Shown: positions 62,225 through 64,000 of the stretch, in pieces
How positions within the stretch are numbered: position 1 is the stretch's first letter
Layout: each line of letters begins with the position of its first letter
Assembly (NCBI GenBank): GCA_039986595.1
Contig: JBDWQJ010000004.1
Coordinates: 310,001-374,000 of the forward strand
Direction: 5' to 3'
From: Lentilitoribacter sp039986595
Lineage (GTDB): Bacteria > Pseudomonadota > Alphaproteobacteria > Rhizobiales > Rhizobiaceae
Length of the DNA: 64,000 bases
Program-made: the position numbers and the translations under genes
Notes under the pieces: model-generated
Seen by the model: only the letters and a program-made list of their open reading frames with translations
The model's database searches: none
Told to the model about the DNA's origin: nothing

Positions 62225-62608
62225 TTAGAAGGTGGTATGAATGTGTCCACGATATTTTATAATATGCTTGGTTTCATCCGCTTGCGCATCCACAATCCAA
62301 TATATCGCATCCATAATTGTATCAGTTAAAAATCGACAGCTTAATGTTAGCTGGTCAACTTTGCATTCAAATCCATTTTCCTCGAGCATAGCTTTAAAAT
62401 CGCTCATATGCTGCCCGTGGTAATTTGCCGAAAATGATACATTGTTATCACCTGCTTTTGCTTTGTGAAAATCTTGCAAAATTTCCGGCGCAAAAAACGA
62501 CCAATATAAATTTTCTGACAAAACACTCAGCGTAAAAACTAAGAATGGGCTCAAACAGATCAATAAAATGATCGCAATAAACCCATTCTTATTTATTCGC
62601 TTGAACAA
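62225..62608 (-). CDS. Small membrane-anchored protein of unknown function between infB and rbfA
   Basis: A 127-residue frame from TTG 62608, with a basic N-terminus and one hydrophobic helix (about residues 9-31), then a soluble part with two Cys (82 and 91). No ribosome site is seen, and the frame is the same as that of infB, only 6 bp after its stop, so translation may restart there. I recognise no family. The codon choice and amino-acid pattern (for example DTIMDAIYWIVDAQADE) look like a real protein. Not a normal part of this operon. Confidence 0.5.
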   Translation of the reverse strand: MFKRINKNGFIAIILLICLSPFLVFTLSVLSENLYWSFFAPEILQDFHKAKAGDNNVSFSANYHGQHMSDFKAMLEENGFECKVDQLTLSCRFLTDTIMDAIYWIVDAQADETKHIIKYRGHIHTTF

Positions 62609-62614
62609 AGCTAA

Positions 62615-64000
62615 TTAAAGCGATCGTTCAATATGCTCAACGCGGAAACACTCAATGACATCAGCTTTGCGGATATCTTCATAGTTTTCAAATGCCATAC
62701 CGCATTCTTGACCTGAATTAACTTCGCCAACTTCATCTTTAAAGCGTTTAAGCGTTTTCAACTTGCCTTCGTGAATAACAACGTTATCACGCAGCAAACG
62801 CACACCTGATCCACGTTCAACCTTGCCTTCAGTCACACGACAACCAGCAACTTTACCGGATTTAGAAATATTGAAGACTTCCAAGATTTCAGCGTAACCC
62901 AAGAATGTCTCACGACGTTCAGGTGACAATAGGCCGGACATTGCAGATTTAACGTCATCAACCAAATCGTAGATGATGTTGTAATAACGAATTTCAACGC
63001 CAGCAGCTTCAGCCGCATCACGCGCTTGCTTGCTCGGACGTACGTTAAACGCAATAATCGGAGCTTTAGATGCTTCGGCAAGTGAAACGTCGGATTCGGT
63101 GATACCACCTGCACCTGAATGCACAATGCGCGCAGCAACTTCGTCAGTTGCCAGCTTATCAAGCGAACCAATAATGGCTTCCACTGAACCCTGCACATCA
63201 CCTTTAATAACAAGCGGGAATTCGCTCAAACCAGATGTTTGCAATTGCATCATCATTTGTTCAAGTGAACCTTGCGATCCTGATTGACGCGCCGCTGCTT
63301 TATCACGTGCAAGACGTTGACGATATTCAGCATATTCACGTGCTTTAGCTTCGTTTTCTACAATTGCAAAACGGTCGCCAGCTTGTGGTGGACCATTAAA
63401 GCCCAAGACTTCAACCGGAACAGCAGGGCCTGCTTCTTTCACATGCTCACCTTTGTCATTGACCAGGGCGCGTACTTTACCCCATTGATCACCAGCAACG
63501 ATGATTTCGCCAGGGTGTAGCGTACCTTTAGCAACAAGAACTGTCGCAACTGAACCACGACCACGATCAAGCTTGGCTTCAACAACGGTACCTTCAGCAG
63601 TGCGATCAGCAATAGCTTTCAGATCAAGAACTTCCGATTGAAGAATTATTGCTTCTAGGAGTTTATCTAGGTTCGTGCCTTTAAGCGCTGATACTTCAAC
63701 TTCAAGCACTTCACCGCCCATAGATTCTACGAACACTTCATGCTGCAATAATTCAGTACGAACTTTTTGCGGATCAGCGGATGGTTTATCCATTTTATTG
63801 ATCGCAACAATAATAGGTACATCAGCCGCTTTTGCGTGATTGATGGATTCAATTGTTTGCGGCATAACACTATCATCTGCGGCAACCACAAGAATTGCGA
63901 TATCCGTGACATCAGCACCACGTGCACGCATTGCTGTAAAGGCTGCGTGGCCCGGAGTATCAATGAAGGTGATCTTCTGACCATCTTGCTCAACTTGATA
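62615..64000 (-). CDS. infB: Translation initiation factor IF-2, C-terminal part (cut by window edge)
   Basis: Brings initiator fMet-tRNA to the small subunit. The visible 461 residues start inside the GTPase: FIDTPGHAAFTAMRARGA (G3), AINKMDKP (G4), then domains II, III and the fMet-tRNA-binding C-terminus ending VIECFRVEHIERSL. The frame stays open to base 64000, so the N-terminal part lies outside. It is the head of the rbfA-truB run in this window. Confidence 0.96.
   Translation of the reverse strand, partial: YQVEQDGQKITFIDTPGHAAFTAMRARGADVTDIAILVVAADDSVMPQTIESINHAKAADVPIIVAINKMDKPSADPQKVRTELLQHEVFVESMGGEVLEVEVSALKGTNLDKLLEAIILQSEVLDLKAIADRTAEGTVVEAKLDRGRGSVATVLVAKGTLHPGEIIVAGDQWGKVRALVNDKGEHVKEAGPAVPVEVLGFNGPPQAGDRFAIVENEAKAREYAEYRQRLARDKAAARQSGSQGSLEQMMMQLQTSGLSEFPLVIKGDVQGSVEAIIGSLDKLATDEVAARIVHSGAGGITESDVSLAEASKAPIIAFNVRPSKQARDAAEAAGVEIRYYNIIYDLVDDVKSAMSGLLSPERRETFLGYAEILEVFNISKSGKVAGCRVTEGKVERGSGVRLLRDNVVIHEGKLKTLKRFKDEVGEVNSGQECGMAFENYEDIRKADVIECFRVEHIERSL

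Noticed and set aside
1..64000. Prophage, IS, CRISPR, toxin-antitoxin or defence system
   Set aside because: No transposase, integrase, spaced repeats or effector genes were seen. The only antitoxin-like element is the RHH domain fused to CoaBC, and no partner toxin lies beside it.

Overview
This window is a chromosomal core-gene segment of an alphaproteobacterium, almost certainly of the order Hyphomicrobiales (Rhizobiales). By eye it is moderately AT-leaning, as in marine or host-associated relatives rather than soil rhizobia. Three gene orders that I know as typical of this order support the placement: tsaB-rimI-fur/mur-plsC-miaB-phoH-ybeY-corC-lnt-xre-metK-trmB; coaBC-ubiB-ubiE next to mutM-rpsT-dnaA; and irr/fabA-fabB-fabI close to pnp-rpsO-truB-rbfA-infB. 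The genus cannot be named from sequence alone.

Layout. 1-6.4 kb: edge of a GtrA-like membrane protein, a murein endopeptidase (mepA), then sugar and lysine genes (mgsA, glk, an MsbA-type ABC exporter, dapB, gpmA). 6.4-9.4 kb: an AraC-alkyltransferase fusion, a DUF2244 protein, endonuclease III and a CysZ-like membrane protein. 9.5-15.1 kb: glnD, murJ, trpS. 15.2-27.1 kb: the long co-directional core cluster from a NifU-type scaffold to trmB. 27.1-34.7 kb: LpoA-like lipoprotein divergent from rsmI-yraN-gshB, then comM, dut (opposite strand) and prfC. 34.8-38.8 kb: 1-Cys peroxiredoxin, pirin, an Lrp-type regulator, a DUF6356 protein and coaBC. 38.8-48.2 kb: ubiB-ubiE, mutM, rpsT, dnaA, dnaN, recF, moeB. 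48.3-51.6 kb: two orphan secreted proteins, a 2-hydroxyacid dehydrogenase, an SH3 protein, irr. 51.8-57.9 kb: fabA-fabB-fabI, then a PilZ protein, a hydrolase/nitroreductase pair, a fasciclin protein and a small membrane protein. 57.9-64 kb (minus strand): pnp, rpsO, truB, rbfA, a small orphan membrane ORF and the 3' two thirds or so of infB.

The genes are mostly housekeeping: replication initiation and clamp, translation and tRNA/rRNA modification, cell-wall and lipid precursor export, ubiquinone, CoA, SAM and glutathione synthesis. Two Fur-family metal regulators (Fur/Mur and Irr) are present. There is no prophage, insertion sequence, CRISPR array, tRNA or rRNA gene, and I see no multi-gene defence-type system.

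The most unusual signal is at coaBC. The CoA-biosynthesis enzyme carries an N-terminal ribbon-helix-helix (FitA-like) DNA-binding domain. Its own promoter holds two exact 15-bp repeats 32 bp apart, one over the -35 and one at the -10/start region. Together they suggest a self-regulating metabolic enzyme. Other items worth a look are paired LexA boxes before comM, a 127-codon membrane ORF lying in the same frame just after the infB stop, twin hairpins in the fasciclin leader and a nested stem in the pnp leader.
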